A stretch of 64,000 bases of DNA from Rhynochetos jubatus (lineage: Eukaryota; Chordata; Aves; Eurypygiformes; Rhynochetidae). Below are positions 22,301 through 40,369 of the stretch, in pieces. The translations under genes were made by a program, and so were the position numbers. The notes beneath the pieces are model-generated. The model was not told the DNA's origin. It saw nothing but the letters and a program-made list of their open reading frames with translations, and searched no databases. The first letter of the stretch is position 1; each line of letters begins with the position of its first letter. The stretch covers positions 1,664,157 through 1,728,156 of the forward strand of contig CM050676.1 of assembly GCA_027574665.1 (NCBI GenBank). Direction: 5' to 3'.

Positions 22301-24600
22301 GTCAAGCTGCTTTTTAAGGCTGTCAAAGCAACTGAGTTTGTGTTCGCAAAGAGCATCCGAAGGTAGAGCAGCAGCTGACACGGGGCGGGCTGGACCAGCG
22401 GGATCTGGGACAGCGTCAGAACCCACGTGGAGGTGGCGCGTGTTAAATGCCCACGGGGACGGTGTGTGCCCCAAGCACAGCCCCTGCCAGGGCAGAGCTG
22501 AAAACGGCTGCACCACCAGCAGCAAAGCTGGAACGGGAGCTCCAACGCAGCGCTGCCGTCTCAGCAGAGAGCCACCGAGAGTCCAGCCCCAAGATTACCC
22601 CAGCCTCTCACTGCAGCGGCCTTCTCTTCACTGCAGAGGTGCAGGTGTCCTGCCCCACGCAGCAGCCGCGCACGAAGGGGGTGCCAGCTCCTGAAGGTGA
22701 CTGCTGTGTTGCCAAACCTGTCCCTGCTTCCCCACTTCCTCGCTCAGCAGAACTGCCAGCGGGGAGGATTTATCAAAGACTAAATCTCACCTAGGAGGAT
22801 ACCAGCCACCCCCTTCTCCCTGCAAAACTTCTGGGAAGCACTCCTCCGGTGGCTCTTTGTCCCTAGGAGGGGCAGCAACGAGGGAAGATGCTCCAGGCTA
22901 ATATTTCCTTAAACACACAGGAAGCAGCCAGTCTGGGCGCACAGACCCACCAGCGTAAAGGCCGACAGAATTCCCCTGCAAGGGGGGAGGCAGAGGAGCA
23001 CGTGTTTGCCGAGCCCCTCAGAGCAGCAAGGCCAGGCGGTGTTTCACACCCGGAGCAGACAGGAGGATGAGGAGTGCTGGCAGGGGTGCAGGTCTGTCCC
23101 CTTCACACACCCCGGCACAGCCCCCATGCCGGCGTGGCGTTCAGCAGCCGGGTTGGAGAAGCAGCAACGATCAGAGATGCTGAAGCGAGAAGGGTTTCCA
23201 TGGCAACTCTGCCAGGGAACCCCCTCGGAGCTGGGGAGCTTGGGCTGAAGGAGGGGAGAGCGTGTGGAAGGCACACGGGGAGAGGTGATGGGCGTGCTCG
23301 GGCCAATTCTCGCACAGCTCAGGGAAGTGTGCGAGCGCCGGCGCGGGGGGCTGGCAGGCAGAGGAGGGTGGGTTTACAGCCAAGACGCAATCGAGGCCGT
23401 GACGAGAAGGAAGCCCTTGTAATCCCAGGGGATCCCAAAGATTTGTGACAATGCTTAGAAACTCCAGCATGGAATATCCTACCTCGGGGGGGACAGTACT
23501 GACAGCACATACCGAAAGGTCACCCCGTGTCCTTTGGCCCTAGGCAAGATGTCAGTTCCTAATCTGGGAATTTCAGGCATCTTTCTGCATCCCGGCTAGC
23601 ACAGCAACCTCTTGTCCGATTCAGCCCCTCCCCAAACTGATTATCTGAAGCAAGAACATGCAGGCAGCACTACAGCGAGCTCCTGTTTCCAGCACGTGTC
23701 CTACCCGCCCAGAGAAGGCTGCTCAAGACAAGGGATGTATTAAAAGGAATTTTGAATAAAGCTTCAAGAAAGGAGCCTTGATCAAACCCCACTCACACTG
23801 TGCTAGGAGGAGACAGACCGAGAAACCCCCACCAGGCTGAAGCAAAGAGACTTCAGAGAGCAGGTTAGGAAGTGCCTGCGAGAGGGAGGGGATCAACTGA
23901 CACGAGAAGGCAGTATCAGCACCCTCCCCAGGAAGGCAGGAGCAGCCTGTCCCAGAGAGGGTGTGCGTAACCTACCGCTCACAGGCTGGCTCCACAAACT
24001 GGCACTGCACGAGGCTGTAGGAGCATTTAGTATTCAGAGAGCATCAGTCTGATACAAACCTATTTGCTGCAGCAGCTGCCAGCAGCGACAGCGAGCTGTG
24101 CTACAAGGCAGGCTACTGAGTGCTTTTTCCTTCCTGGAGGGCACCCGAGAGGACAAAGCCAGGAGGAACTCGGGCATCTCCGAAAGCCCAGGCAGGATCA
24201 CGCCCATCTCGGCAGCAGCTGGACCCGCACCTCCCAAGGCCGCGCTGCTGGGGGAAGGCTCCAGGCTCCTGCAGGAAGGCCCCAGAGGTCCAGCCCCGCA
24301 CAGCTGCAGGCGTGTCCCCGAGGGGAACACCAGCCTTGCTCCGCAAGATCTCGCTGAGCACAGTCCACGCTCCAGTCAGGCACAGGCACCACAGGGCGCC
24401 CCCAGGAAGGGAGCTGGGCTGAGTTTGCACACAGGGACTCAGATATAACGCCCACAGGAAGCTCAATCCTCATCCAACTCATCTCCTGAAACAGAAGTGA
24501 TGCTCTCTCCCAGCTGTTTGCCCACACAAGGGCCCCTCCCCAACCCCAAGATCCCACAACTCCCCCAGCTGTTGGAGGTCAAAGATCCAGTCTCTTGTTG
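16311..24600. other. Intergenic interval between HOMER3 and DDX49
   Basis: These 8.3 kb lie between two convergent genes. No exon, CR1 copy or RNA gene was recognised. Landmarks are a C tract near 18270-18284, an AT-rich patch with several TAAT cores at 20471-20500, and an isolated plus-strand AATAAA near 23755 with no gene to go with it. Open frames of 100-180 codons on both strands (for example 18939-19418 and 21454-22005, minus) show no domain. A non-coding transcript cannot be excluded. Confidence 0.5.
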
Positions 24601-24625
24601 TGACAAATATACTTATTTGGGCACA

Positions 24626-24631
24626 TTTATT
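24626..24631 (-). terminator. Possible DDX49 poly(A) signal
   Basis: TTTATT on the plus strand is AATAAA on the DDX49 strand. It is the first canonical signal I found after the DDX49 stop, about 1.0 kb downstream. It would imply a 3'UTR of about 1 kb, so a closer non-canonical signal is also possible. Confidence 0.35.
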
Positions 24632-25641
24632 TTTGTAAGCCAGAGGACAGAAATAAGAAGATCTTCAGCCCCAAGTCACAGAAAGCTCTGACCGTTAGGG
24701 AAGGCACCGAGGATCAAACCTGCTGTCAGAACAGAGCTGGCCAAACTGGCCTCAGCTACCATCTCCCCAGGGAAACACGGCTGTTTCTGAGGAGCTCAGT
24801 CCCCTCCAGCCGAACCAACCTCCTGTTCCAGGCACACACGATGCAAATCCATGCACAGGGAGGCCCAGAAACCTACAGGGCAGACCCAAATATAAGCCAC
24901 TCTTGGATGGTACAAGGGAATTCTAATCCTGGGTTTCTTCTGTGCCAGAAACTGTGTCAGAACCGACTGGTCATCTGGGAAAACAGAATCCTCAGCAACC
25001 CCGGTCTCCAAACCACGACTCTGCTGTCCCTATGGATGGCAGCCCAGGGCTGGAGTCTGAGCCAAGGCAGATGGTCACAGGGAAGAGTGTCCCTTAAATG
25101 TATAAAGCAGAATTACCCCCAGAAGACCCCAGGACCAGCCACACAATGCCACCTCCCCACGTGTTCCGGGAATTTCCCTCTCAGACAACGCTGGGCTACG
25201 GCACAGAGAGGGGCTGAGCTCATTTTGTCGCTGTATTTTTAGACCTGGCTCAGGGCAGAATGTTGATAGAAACAAGAGTGAGTGGCAAGCACCAGCCCTC
25301 GGAAGGGAAAGAGCAAGGACTGAATGAAGGGGGAAGAGAGAGGGGATCTGTATTTCCCTTCATGTCACCAAGAATTCAGGTCTGGCCTCTCCTTTGCTGG
25401 AGGAAGGAAACAAGCTCTTGACAGACACTCTTCCAGGAGACGGACCCAGCCTGCCAGGAGTGGCCCAAGCCAGCAGCACTGCGCAGGAAGGAAAAAAATA
25501 ACAGGGAGAGTCTATCAAAGCGTCCCTCTCCCCTCACCCACCCTCCCCAACACTGATTTCAGGTCAGAAGTGTCCACATTAAACCCCTTTAGATCCCAGT
25601 ATTCCCAAAGCAGCAGCACCGTCAGGGCAGTCCGAGCCAAG

Positions 25642-28600
25642 TCAGGCCGAGGGATGTTCATTCTCTTCCTTAGCAAGCCGTTTGTTCCGCCGCTCCATCT
25701 TCTTCTGCAGTTTCCTCTTCAGCTGCAGCTGCTTTTTCCTCTGCAGCGTCTGCTGGACCTTCTCACGGCATTGCTTGTTTTTCTTCTTGATCTTGGCTAG
25801 CTCTGCTTTCCTTTTTGCCTCCAGATCTGGATCCTGCAATGACAAACGCCAGGACACTAGTGACATGCCTCAGGAACAGTGCCAGCCCCTCTGCCTTTTC
25901 CAGATGCTCATGCCGCTTTCCAGCTGCGACTGAGGAGCCTGCAAACCTCAGACCCTGCTCCAATGCGCTTTTTCGTACCGGTCACCCTTTAAGATGAAAC
26001 CTCACCGCCCTGAAGGGGAGCGAGGCTCACTGTGAGGGTGACAGAGCCCTGGGACAGGGCCCAGAGAGGGGGGAGTCTCCTTCCCTGGAGACTTTCCAAA
26101 CCGCCGGGACTTGTTCCTGTGGGATCTGCTCTGGGGGATCCTGCCCTGGCAGGGGGTTGGACTGGATGAGCCCTAGAGGGCCCTGCCAACCCCACCACGC
26201 TGTGGATCTGTGAGGCAGACACACCACAGCAGTGAGGGAGGCACTGTCATTCCTTTTCCACATCGATGGCATCAGACCAGCTGCCAAACAGTCACTCAGA
26301 CAGCAGCAACTCTCACCTTCCCTTCAAGGATCATTTGTTTCCGCTTATTTATTTCTTTCTTCTCATCAAAATCCATTCCCTCCAGTTCCTGTCAAAGCAA
26401 AGACACCACAGGGCAATCAGTGACCGAGCACCGAGTCCGACATGGAGAAAAGCTCTAAAGGGTCAGCAGAACCTCACCAGCGTGCACGTGTCTGGTGGGC
26501 CGCAGACCTTCCCCCCCACACACCCCCAAAGTACCAGCCTTGCCACTCAGCAGCACAAAACTGCTGCAGAAACGGGCAGTAATAGAGCCAGCCTAGGGAA
26601 CAGAACTAAACCAACCCCCCTCGCACGCACATCCAAGCGTTTTCACTGGGAAAAGGGACAGAAGTTCTTATTTACGTGCTCAAGAGCAAAGCTGCATTTC
26701 CAGCGCCGCGCGCTAGACCGCCACGAACGTCCTGGTTACACCCAGCTGCCCGAGATCAGTGCCCCCAACAACTTACGATTTCACATTCCCTCCTGGTGAC
26801 GCTCACGTGGGTGAGGATGTTGAGCACAAGCTGCTCCTCCACGGAGAACTCCTGCAGCTTCAGTTCTACATCAGGGCGAGACGTTTACAGACCACGGTTG
26901 GTTACAAAACCCCGGGGGCAGAGTCTCAACTAGTAAAAAACCCAATATAGTTCCCCTGATCACCAGGGGAATTGTTGTCACGTGCTACGATCACGGACTT
27001 CTTCAGCCTACAACAAAGGATTAAACCCTCCCCTCTGCCTACAGTTCCCCACAGCGCAGGATGTTCGTTTCTCAGGTTTGCTTCCTAAAAACACATCCGG
27101 TCTGAGCCTGTGCGAAGCAACGTCTTGTCCACGTCAGCACGCGTAGTAGCACAGAAGTAAGGAAGAACCTGGCTGCTTTCATACGAAGGTCACAGAGAAA
27201 GTTCACCACGCCGTTTCTTCTCCGCTAGAAACAGCGGGAAGACAAACCCCTAGTGGAGGGTGTCCCTGCCCCTGGCAGGGGGGTTGGAACTGGACCATCT
27301 TTAAGGTCCCTTCCAGCCCGAACCGTTCTGTGATTCTATGAAACACGTTCATGCTGGCACCCTCAAGAGCAGAATGAAAGCTGACGGAGATTCCAGTGCT
27401 CCTGCTCTTTTCCAAGCCTTAGCCACACAGGGAAAACAATCCATTTTTATGCTGATGTTCTGGATCATACGTTCTGCACTGATGAAATCAGGGCTGCAAA
27501 TACCACAAGCACGAGGGAACATCCACGATCCCACACTTTAGCAGCATTACTAGAGCTCTACTTACTGATTTCCTCCTCGATCGCGTGGACGAGGTGGATG
27601 TCGTACTGCGTCACCAGCGTAATAGCTATTCCCTTCCGACCTGGATGATGAAAACACACTGATACATGACTCCTGACAAGCAGAGGGGGATGAAGCCTAA
27701 TCCACGCCAAATTCCATCCATCCCTCTGGCCAGCCTAGCACATCATGGTGACGGGGTGCTCAGAGGGGTCTTTATTTGCTCTGAAAAGTCAGTTTACTAC
27801 TGGTGCAGACACAGGTCAGGGGGAGCCATCGTTGCAATCTTAAGGCAGGATGCCAAGCCAGTGATCTGAGCAGATCTGGCGCTGACCAAAAAGACCGCAC
27901 CGCAGCTGCCGTGGAGCCTCCTGGCAGCCCTTCAGGGCTCAGCCCCAGCGCTGGAATCCCAGCTGTAGCCAGCAAAAGGCACGCGGTTTCCCCTGCTCAC
28001 CCGCGCGGGCTGTCCGGCCAACCCGGTGAATGTAGATTTTCGGCAGGCCGGGAGTGTTGTGATTGATGACAACTTGTACTGTAGGAATGTCCAAGCCTCT
28101 GGAATGCAGGGAGAGAGAACAGAAGTCGGGAAACACACTTTTAGTACATCCAGTTTAAGTTCCTGTCCTCTTCTCTCAAATACAGCCTAGACTGGCTCGG
28201 GCTGACTCTAGGACAAGCTCTCTCCTCCTGCAGCTCTCCAGGTCACGAACGGTCGTGCAATTGTAGCCTGCCGTTCCCCCCGAGACCCAGAGGACACACT
28301 ACGCCTCGTGGAAACCATTCTCCTGCTAGAACACCCCCCCCAGCCACAGCGAAACAAGCCAGGATCAGAGCTGTGCCACACACAAGCGGGCTCCAAAACC
28401 CAGCTTAGAGATGTTCTGCAGTGGAAGAGAACAACCCTGTCCCACCCGAGCAGGGGGAATTTAAAGCTCTCCTCTTGCTAAACCCAGCCTAGGCTCCACA
28501 GCGGTTCTGGTGCTTAAAAAGCAGGCGTAGGCCTTGGGCACCAGAGGCCACGCTTTCCCCTTACCTGGCAGCGACGTCAGTGGCAATGAGGATCTTAAAG

Positions 28601-30818
28601 ATGCTGGACTTGAACTTCGCTAAAGCTGCAAACCGTTGCCGCTGTGAAGAGCAAAGGCTGGGTGAGGGATGCGATCCACTGGAGCCGCCGGCCCTGGGCC
28701 GACGCCTGGCTCAGGGATGCAGCTGGAAGCATCCATCTCCCAGACCCGCCCCGTCACTCACCTGTTTCATCATGGAATGCAGAGCTACGGAAGGGAAGTT
28801 GTATTTTCTGAGCATCATGTTCAAGACTTGGCAGTCCCTTGAAGGAAAACAAAAACAGGTCGGAATCTAACAGGGCAAAGTAAAGCTGATGGATCAGGAC
28901 AGAGCTGAGATTCCTTGCCAAGGAATTGCCCACGATGCCATTAGTTACCGAAGCGCTCCGACAGGCAGGGAATGGCACACCCACTCACACCAGAGAGAGC
29001 GACTGGATTCCCACTTGCACTCAGGGGAACATCACCAGCTCCACGGCTCAGTCCCAGTCCCCTGAACCACCCGGAGGAAGGGAACAGCCCAGGGGAGCAG
29101 ACAGAGCTGTTTTCCCCATCCCTTTTCCAGCAGCCATCAGCAGGAGGAAGGAAAGATGCAGGGAGGTGAGGCAGCCTGACCCTCTGGCTTGCTACATTTC
29201 TGGGTGGCCCTTCAGCCCCCGACAGCTCAAGGGAAAAGGTGTTTCTCTACCAAAATTCAGAACAGGCTACGGAAGGAAATACCATCCCAACGGAACACCC
29301 GATGTGGCGGGAATTTGGAGTCTGAACGAGGAACGTCAAGGCACACCTACAGTAAGAGCAATCGCGAGGAACAGTGCCACTCACTTGCAGGTTTTGGTAA
29401 AGATAATAACAGACCAGTCCTCGTGCTCGTCCTGGAAGGTCTGGATCAAATGGACAAGGTACGCGTCCTTGACTGCTTCGGGCACGAGCAAGTAGCGTTG
29501 GTCCAATTCATCCACTGTCCGCACCCTGTCGGGAGGGGAAGGCGAAGCACCAAGAAGCACCGGTTTGGCAGGTGAAGATGGAACACCAGGGAGCGGAGAG
29601 AGAGGAAGGAGGCGAGATAAGAGGGAGGAATGGGATCCTTCACTTGCTCAGTGGAGTGGATGAAGACTTACTCGGACACAGCCTCCCAGAAGAACGGTCT
29701 GTTTGCAGCCAGGCCCTTCAGCTCGTTCAGCGTGTCCGTCAGCGTGGCGCTGAACAGTAACGTTTGTCTGCGCGCTGGAACCGCCTCCAGAATCACCTCC
29801 AGGTCCGCGGTGAAGTCGGCGCAGCCCTGCTCCAACAATCGGTCGGCTTCATCCAAAACCTAAGCTCAGCCGAAAACAAACGAGATCATCTGCACTCATA
29901 CCTACGAAGCTAAAAATCTTAAAAAGAATAAAAAAAAAGCCTTAAAAGAACCGCCTTACCAAGAACTTCAGCTTTTTGAGGCTGAAAGTGTTGGAACTGC
30001 GGAGGTGATCTGCCAGCCTGCCGGGCGTAGCGATGACGACGTGGGGTTTACGGGAGAGCTCCAGTGCCTGCGCCACCATGTCTGCAGCAGAGCAAAGTTA
30101 CAGGCCCCTGAACACGAGCCCTAGAGTTGTGTCGGCCGTCAGGCTGCGGAGCATCGCCGCTGCCTTGGGCCCTGGGTAACAGCTTCTCAGCCCCAAGAAA
30201 ACAAAGCGTGTGGAAGGAGAGCCTCCGCAGGCGCTGTGCGCTTTCCCAGCCCGACCCCGCTGCGGCCGGAGGGGAAAGGCAGCGACTCGGAGCCCCGCGC
30301 AGGGGCACTCACCCAGGCCGCCCACCACCACGCAGTCCTTCAGGCCGAGGGGCTTCCCCAGGACACGGAACTGCTCGGCGATCTGGTACGCCAGCTCCCT
30401 GCCGGGAAGGGGAGAGCTGAAGCGGGGCCAACCACCGCGGCGGGGCCTTCCGGGGCCGGTTCAGCCAGCGCGGGCCCTCCCGGGGCCGCTCCGTACCTGG
30501 TGGGTGTCAGCACCAAGCAGAAGATGCCGTAGGGGTCCTCGGAGAGCACCTGCAGCACGGGAAGCACGAAGGCCGCCGTCTTCCCGCTGCCCGTCTTGGC
30601 GCAGCCCAGGCAGTCGCGACCTGCGAGGGAGGCGGCGGGACAGGGACAGTGAGCGGCCGTTAACCGCGGCGGCGGGACCGGGAGAGGGACCGGGAGCACT
30701 CACCCTGCAGCACGGGCGGGATGCAGGCGGCCTGCACCGCCGTGGGCCGGCTCAGCCCCACCTGCCGCGCCTGCTCCGCCAGCCACGGCGCCAGCCCCAG
30801 CGCCCGGAACCCCGCCAT
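25642..30818 (-). CDS. DDX49: DEAD-box ATP-dependent RNA helicase DDX49
   Basis: Nucleolar RNA helicase (yeast Dbp8 family) acting in ribosomal RNA maturation. Exons in transcript order: 30818-30704, 30620-30497, 30398-30313, 30081-29960, 29859-29672, 29525-29385, 28837-28762, 28641-28565, 28098-28001, 27640-27566, 26865-26777, 26388-26317, 25833-25642. Together they give 1,455 nt, 484 residues; human DDX49 has 483. All helicase motifs are intact: Q motif in the first 30 residues, AKTGSGKT 46-53, PTRELA 78-83, TPGR 127-130, DEAD 152-155, SAT 186-188, ATDVAARGLD 304-313 and [10 protein letters not shown] 334-343. A Lys-rich tail starts at [18 protein letters not shown]. The start is the ATG at 30816-30818 with G at -3 and +4. 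The gene is divergent from COPE and shares its promoter. Three CR1 pieces or tails in its introns are antisense to it or too short to matter. Confidence 0.97.
26034..26214 (+). mobile_element. CR1-type LINE 3' fragment in a DDX49 intron (copy 3)
   Basis: It is nearly identical to the 3' part of the element at 32155-32963: both share GAGGGTGACAGAGCCCTGGG and the tail CCTGCCAACCCC...TGTGGATCTGTGAG. These two form a subfamily distinct from the other copies. It lies in the last DDX49 intron, antisense to the gene. Confidence 0.85.
27245..27342 (+). mobile_element. CR1 LINE terminal fragment (copy 4)
   Basis: Only the last 100 bp or so of the element remain: GGTGTCCCTGCCCCTGGCAG, then AAGGTCCCTTCCAGCCC and TGTGATTCTATG. 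It matches the ends of the main subfamily copies. It is inside a DDX49 intron, antisense to the gene. Confidence 0.85.
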
Positions 30819-31060
30819 AGCCGTGCCCGGCCGCACCGGCGCTACCGGCCGCACGTCACCGCGCGCGCCCACCCTCTGATTGGCTACCTCCCGCTGAGCC
30901 CTTCCCAGGCTGCTTTGCGCGGCAGGCACTTCCGGCGCCGTGGTGACGTTTCCCGCGCCTTGCGTGCCTATTGGCTGGCGCGGGAGGTCTCCATGGAGAC
31001 TGCGGCTCCCGGCAGGCGCTGGGGCTCAGCTGCTTCCGGAGACGTGTCTGGGGAGGGGAA
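30819..31060. promoter_or_regulatory. Bidirectional CpG-island promoter of DDX49 and COPE
   Basis: Only 242 bp separate the two start codons. The stretch is rich in CpG and has no TATA box. It carries an ATTGG (inverted CCAAT) near each side (30879-30883 and 30970-30974), ACGTCA at 30853-30858 and TGACGT at 30944-30949 (a mirrored CRE half-site pair), an ETS-type ACTTCCGG at 30928-30935 and an E2F-like TTTCCCGC at 30949-30956. The layout is typical of divergent housekeeping promoters. Start sites were not determined. Confidence 0.85.
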
Positions 31061-37424
<6,364 letters not shown>

Positions 37425-37689
37425 GGGAGAGCGGAACGAGGCTGCGGACCTGCTCTCTGGTACCTTGGGAACTGGGGGGGATACGCAAAGCCTCTCTGGT
37501 GACAGGGAGAAACGCCCTCGGCAAGTTGGTCTGGCTTAACCCTCCGGGGCAGGGTCTTGCGGTCCAGCGGGCCGGTGCTAAACCTGCACCTAACAGGTAG
37601 CTGCAAAGCCTGTGTCCTGGCTTAGCTGGGGCCGGACCTCTCTTTAAAATCCAGTGCAAATCAAGAGTGTGCAACACTTAAACATTCCT

Positions 37690-37695
37690 AATAAA
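37690..37695 (+). terminator. COPE poly(A) signal (AATAAA)
   Basis: Canonical AATAAA 266 nt after the COPE stop codon, followed by a T/G-rich stretch. Cleavage would fall near 37710-37720, giving a 3'UTR of about 0.29 kb. Confidence 0.85.
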
Positions 37696-37715
37696 GCCTT
37701 TTCTGGATCTGTGTG

Positions 37716-38997
37716 CCCCGTAATTTCCGGAATTCACGTAATTCCACTCTGGGCCTGAGCCCTGTCTCTCTGGAAGAGTATGAGGGTTAATTTTTATCAT
37801 CTGCATTCAGTCCACGGGTGAATCCTGGGTTACGGATGTTCTTACAGAGTGAGGATTCCTCCTCTACCTTCAGCATCCTCCGGAAGAGGCTTGCGCAGCC
37901 GTAGGGGTTACTGCTGGGAGAGAGAGAGCTTCCCCAGAATAAAAATAATCCGATGGTAATAGGCTCAGCCTTAATCCTGAGTGGGTAAAACGCGGTTGCT
38001 CGTGTCCTGGAGCCAGGAGGTACATCCTGCGGAGCGTGCGGGAGCGCGCTCGGCGCCAGTCGCCTCCGAGAGCGTGGCGGTTGAACCTGACGCGTCGCGG
38101 AACCTAACGTGACCCGAGGCGATTCTGCTTTTCTGGAGCCTCGGACTCGCGCGCAGCGTTTCCCGCTGCGTCGTACCGGACGCCAAGAGCGGGTGTCCGA
38201 GCGGGACCCCTCACCTGGGACCCCTCACCTGGGACCCCCTGAACTCTTAATATTAGAATTATCTTTTGGGGAGGGGGGAGAAGAGGGACTTGCTGCACTG
38301 CAAACGCGTCCAACTGGCGTTTCCTTTGTGCCCAGCTCGGCCGCGATCGCGCTGAAAGGGCTCATTGTCTCTCGCCTTGGCTTGTTTAGCGAGCAGCTCT
38401 TTTCAGTGAGGGGGTTATTCGTGGTCCGGGCTCGAATGAATGTCCCCTTTGTGGGGCTGTCTGAGGGAGATGTGAAAGGGGCTTGTGTGTTCGGGGCAGC
38501 CGTTCCCCACTTGATGGGCCATGATAAATTGACTTAAAAACGTAAACAATAAAAGCAAGTGGCATAGTGGGAGCCCACGCTGTCGGCGTGAGAACGGGGG
38601 AACGTCTTGCTCGGACCCCCGGGAGGAAGGAGTCTGTGTTTTCTCGTTGCGGCCCCAGACCAGTTAGGTTCCAGAGAACTGGAAGATCGAACGGCTGCGG
38701 TCAGAGGACTTTAAACAACACAAAACTCATCTATACGTTGGCTTTTTCATTCCCTGTCGAGCTGGTGCCAGTTACAGCGCCACGGGTGCCGGTGATGATG
38801 ATAAGGATCCTCTCTCCAGTAGCGAGGATCCCGCAGCTGCCGTTTAGCCGATGGTTTTGGTGCGTTAGGACACAACTGGACTCCACTTACGCCTCATGGC
38901 TGAAACCGAACACCCCTGTGCTGCTCCAGCGCCTTTTGTCTGAGGCTCCTGTTGTGCCTTCCCGCAGGACAATCTGCCTGTTGGCATTTCAGGAGAA
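37716..38997. other. Intergenic DNA with an orphan CpG-dense patch
   Basis: No exon was recognised between the COPE 3' end and the reverse CR1. About 38000-38235 is very rich in CpG (roughly 28 CpGs counted by hand in 38041-38220) and ends in two perfect 14-bp direct repeats plus a partial third (38203-38238, unit GGGACCCCTCACCT). It could be an alternative CERS1 promoter, an enhancer, or a remnant island. Confidence 0.5.
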
Positions 38998-39605
38998 TCT
39001 TATAGAACCATGGAATGGTTTGGGTTGAAGGGACCTTAAAGACCATCCAGTTCCAACCCCCCTGCCACGGGCAGGGACACCTTCCATAGCCCAGGGTGCT
39101 CCCAGCCTCATCCAGCCTGGCCTTGGGCACTCCCAGGGATGGGGCACCCACAGCTTCTCTGGGCACCTGTCCCAGTGCCCCCCACCCTCTGTGGGAAGAA
39201 TTCCTTCCTGATGGCCCATCTCCATCTCCCTCTTTCCCTTTAAACCCGTCACCCCTTGTGCTGTCCCTCCCTGCCCTTGGGAAAAGCCCCCCCAGCTTCC
39301 TTGTAGCCCCCCAGGCACTGGAAGGGGCTCTGAGGTCTCCCCGGAGCTTCCCTTCTCCAGGCTGAACCCCCCAACTCCCCCAGCCTGTCCCCAGGGCAGA
39401 GGGGCTCCAGCCCTCAGAGCATCCCCGTGGCCTCCTCTGGCCTCACTCCAACTGGTCTGTACCCTTCTGATGCTGAGTGCTCCACAGCTGGACACAGCAC
39501 TCCAGGGGGGGTCTCCCCAGAACAGAGCAGAGGGGCAGAATCCCCTCCCTTGCCCTGCTGGCCACGCTGCTCCGGATCCAGCCCAGGATGCAGTTGGCTT
39601 TCAAT
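38998..39605 (-). mobile_element. CR1 LINE 3' fragment, reverse orientation (copy 7)
   Basis: On the minus strand this is the same element as copies 1 and 6, with the terminal tail at 38998-39050 (complement of GGTTCTATAAGATT) and the 5' truncation near 39600. It is the only clear CR1 in reverse orientation in the window. It lies between COPE and CERS1. Confidence 0.9.
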
Positions 39606-40300
39606 CTTCATCTTAAGTTCCTCCCAGCAAGTCTGACTGCACGTGACTGTATCGCTTTGCGTTTTAAACACACACAACACGAGATTCTGATTCCATGAAT
39701 CGGCAGCTCGCCGGAGCAGGAGCTGCCTGCCTTCGGGAGGAGCCGTTCAGTCAGGTCCTTCAGCAGGGGCGACCTTTCGGGAGGCCGTTTGTGTTTTTTC
39801 AGGTGCATCTTATTATTCCAGAACCTTCTCAAGGGCACCAGGGGCCCAGGTCAGCTGTGGTGGCAGGGTGGAAACACCTGATCCCTTTCCATTCCAGTCC
39901 CTTGTGAGAAGGGGATGGATCTGCTGTTGGGAGGGATGGAGAAAACTTGGAGAGTTGGTTCTGTTTTCTATCAATCGAAAAATAACGTTAAAGGGGGAAC
40001 GTTGGGTCCATTTGGAGCACGGAGAGCGGTAGGAGCTCCGTTGGACGATGTGGCCAAGGCACTGCGGGTGACTTCCAGCCCCTACGGCCACCCCAAGGGT
40101 GCACCTTGGCGGGGGCAGCGGTTTTCCACTGTTGTATCATCAACTGTCACCTCCAGATACCCAAATATTCCTGCTTGTCTCCGGTTGGTGCTGCTGGAGC
40201 GTCTCCAGCCCGTTGTCACCGCTCCTCCCTCAACAGCATCGCGTGCTTGGGTGGTTTTGGGTCAGAAACTGGACTATTGCTTCATTCAGCGGCTGTCTGT

Positions 40301-40369
40301 GCTGATTAACGGGCACCTAATGAGCCGCCGCCCCCCTCCGCGCTGATTAACGGGCACCTAATGAGCCGC
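40301..40369. repeat. 28-bp direct repeat, 41-bp period, 5' of CERS1
   Basis: GCTGATTAACGGGCACCTAA followed by TGAGCCGC occurs at 40301-40328 and again, without mismatch, at 40342-40369. A 13-bp C-rich spacer separates the copies. Each unit holds a GATTA core and a TAATGA core. The second copy ends about 217 bp before the CERS1 ATG. Confidence 0.9.

Noticed and set aside
30819..30929. In-frame upstream extension of DDX49 (extra ATG at 30929)
   Set aside because: It would run through the shared promoter; the ATG at 30818 has a strong context and gives the family length of 484 residues.
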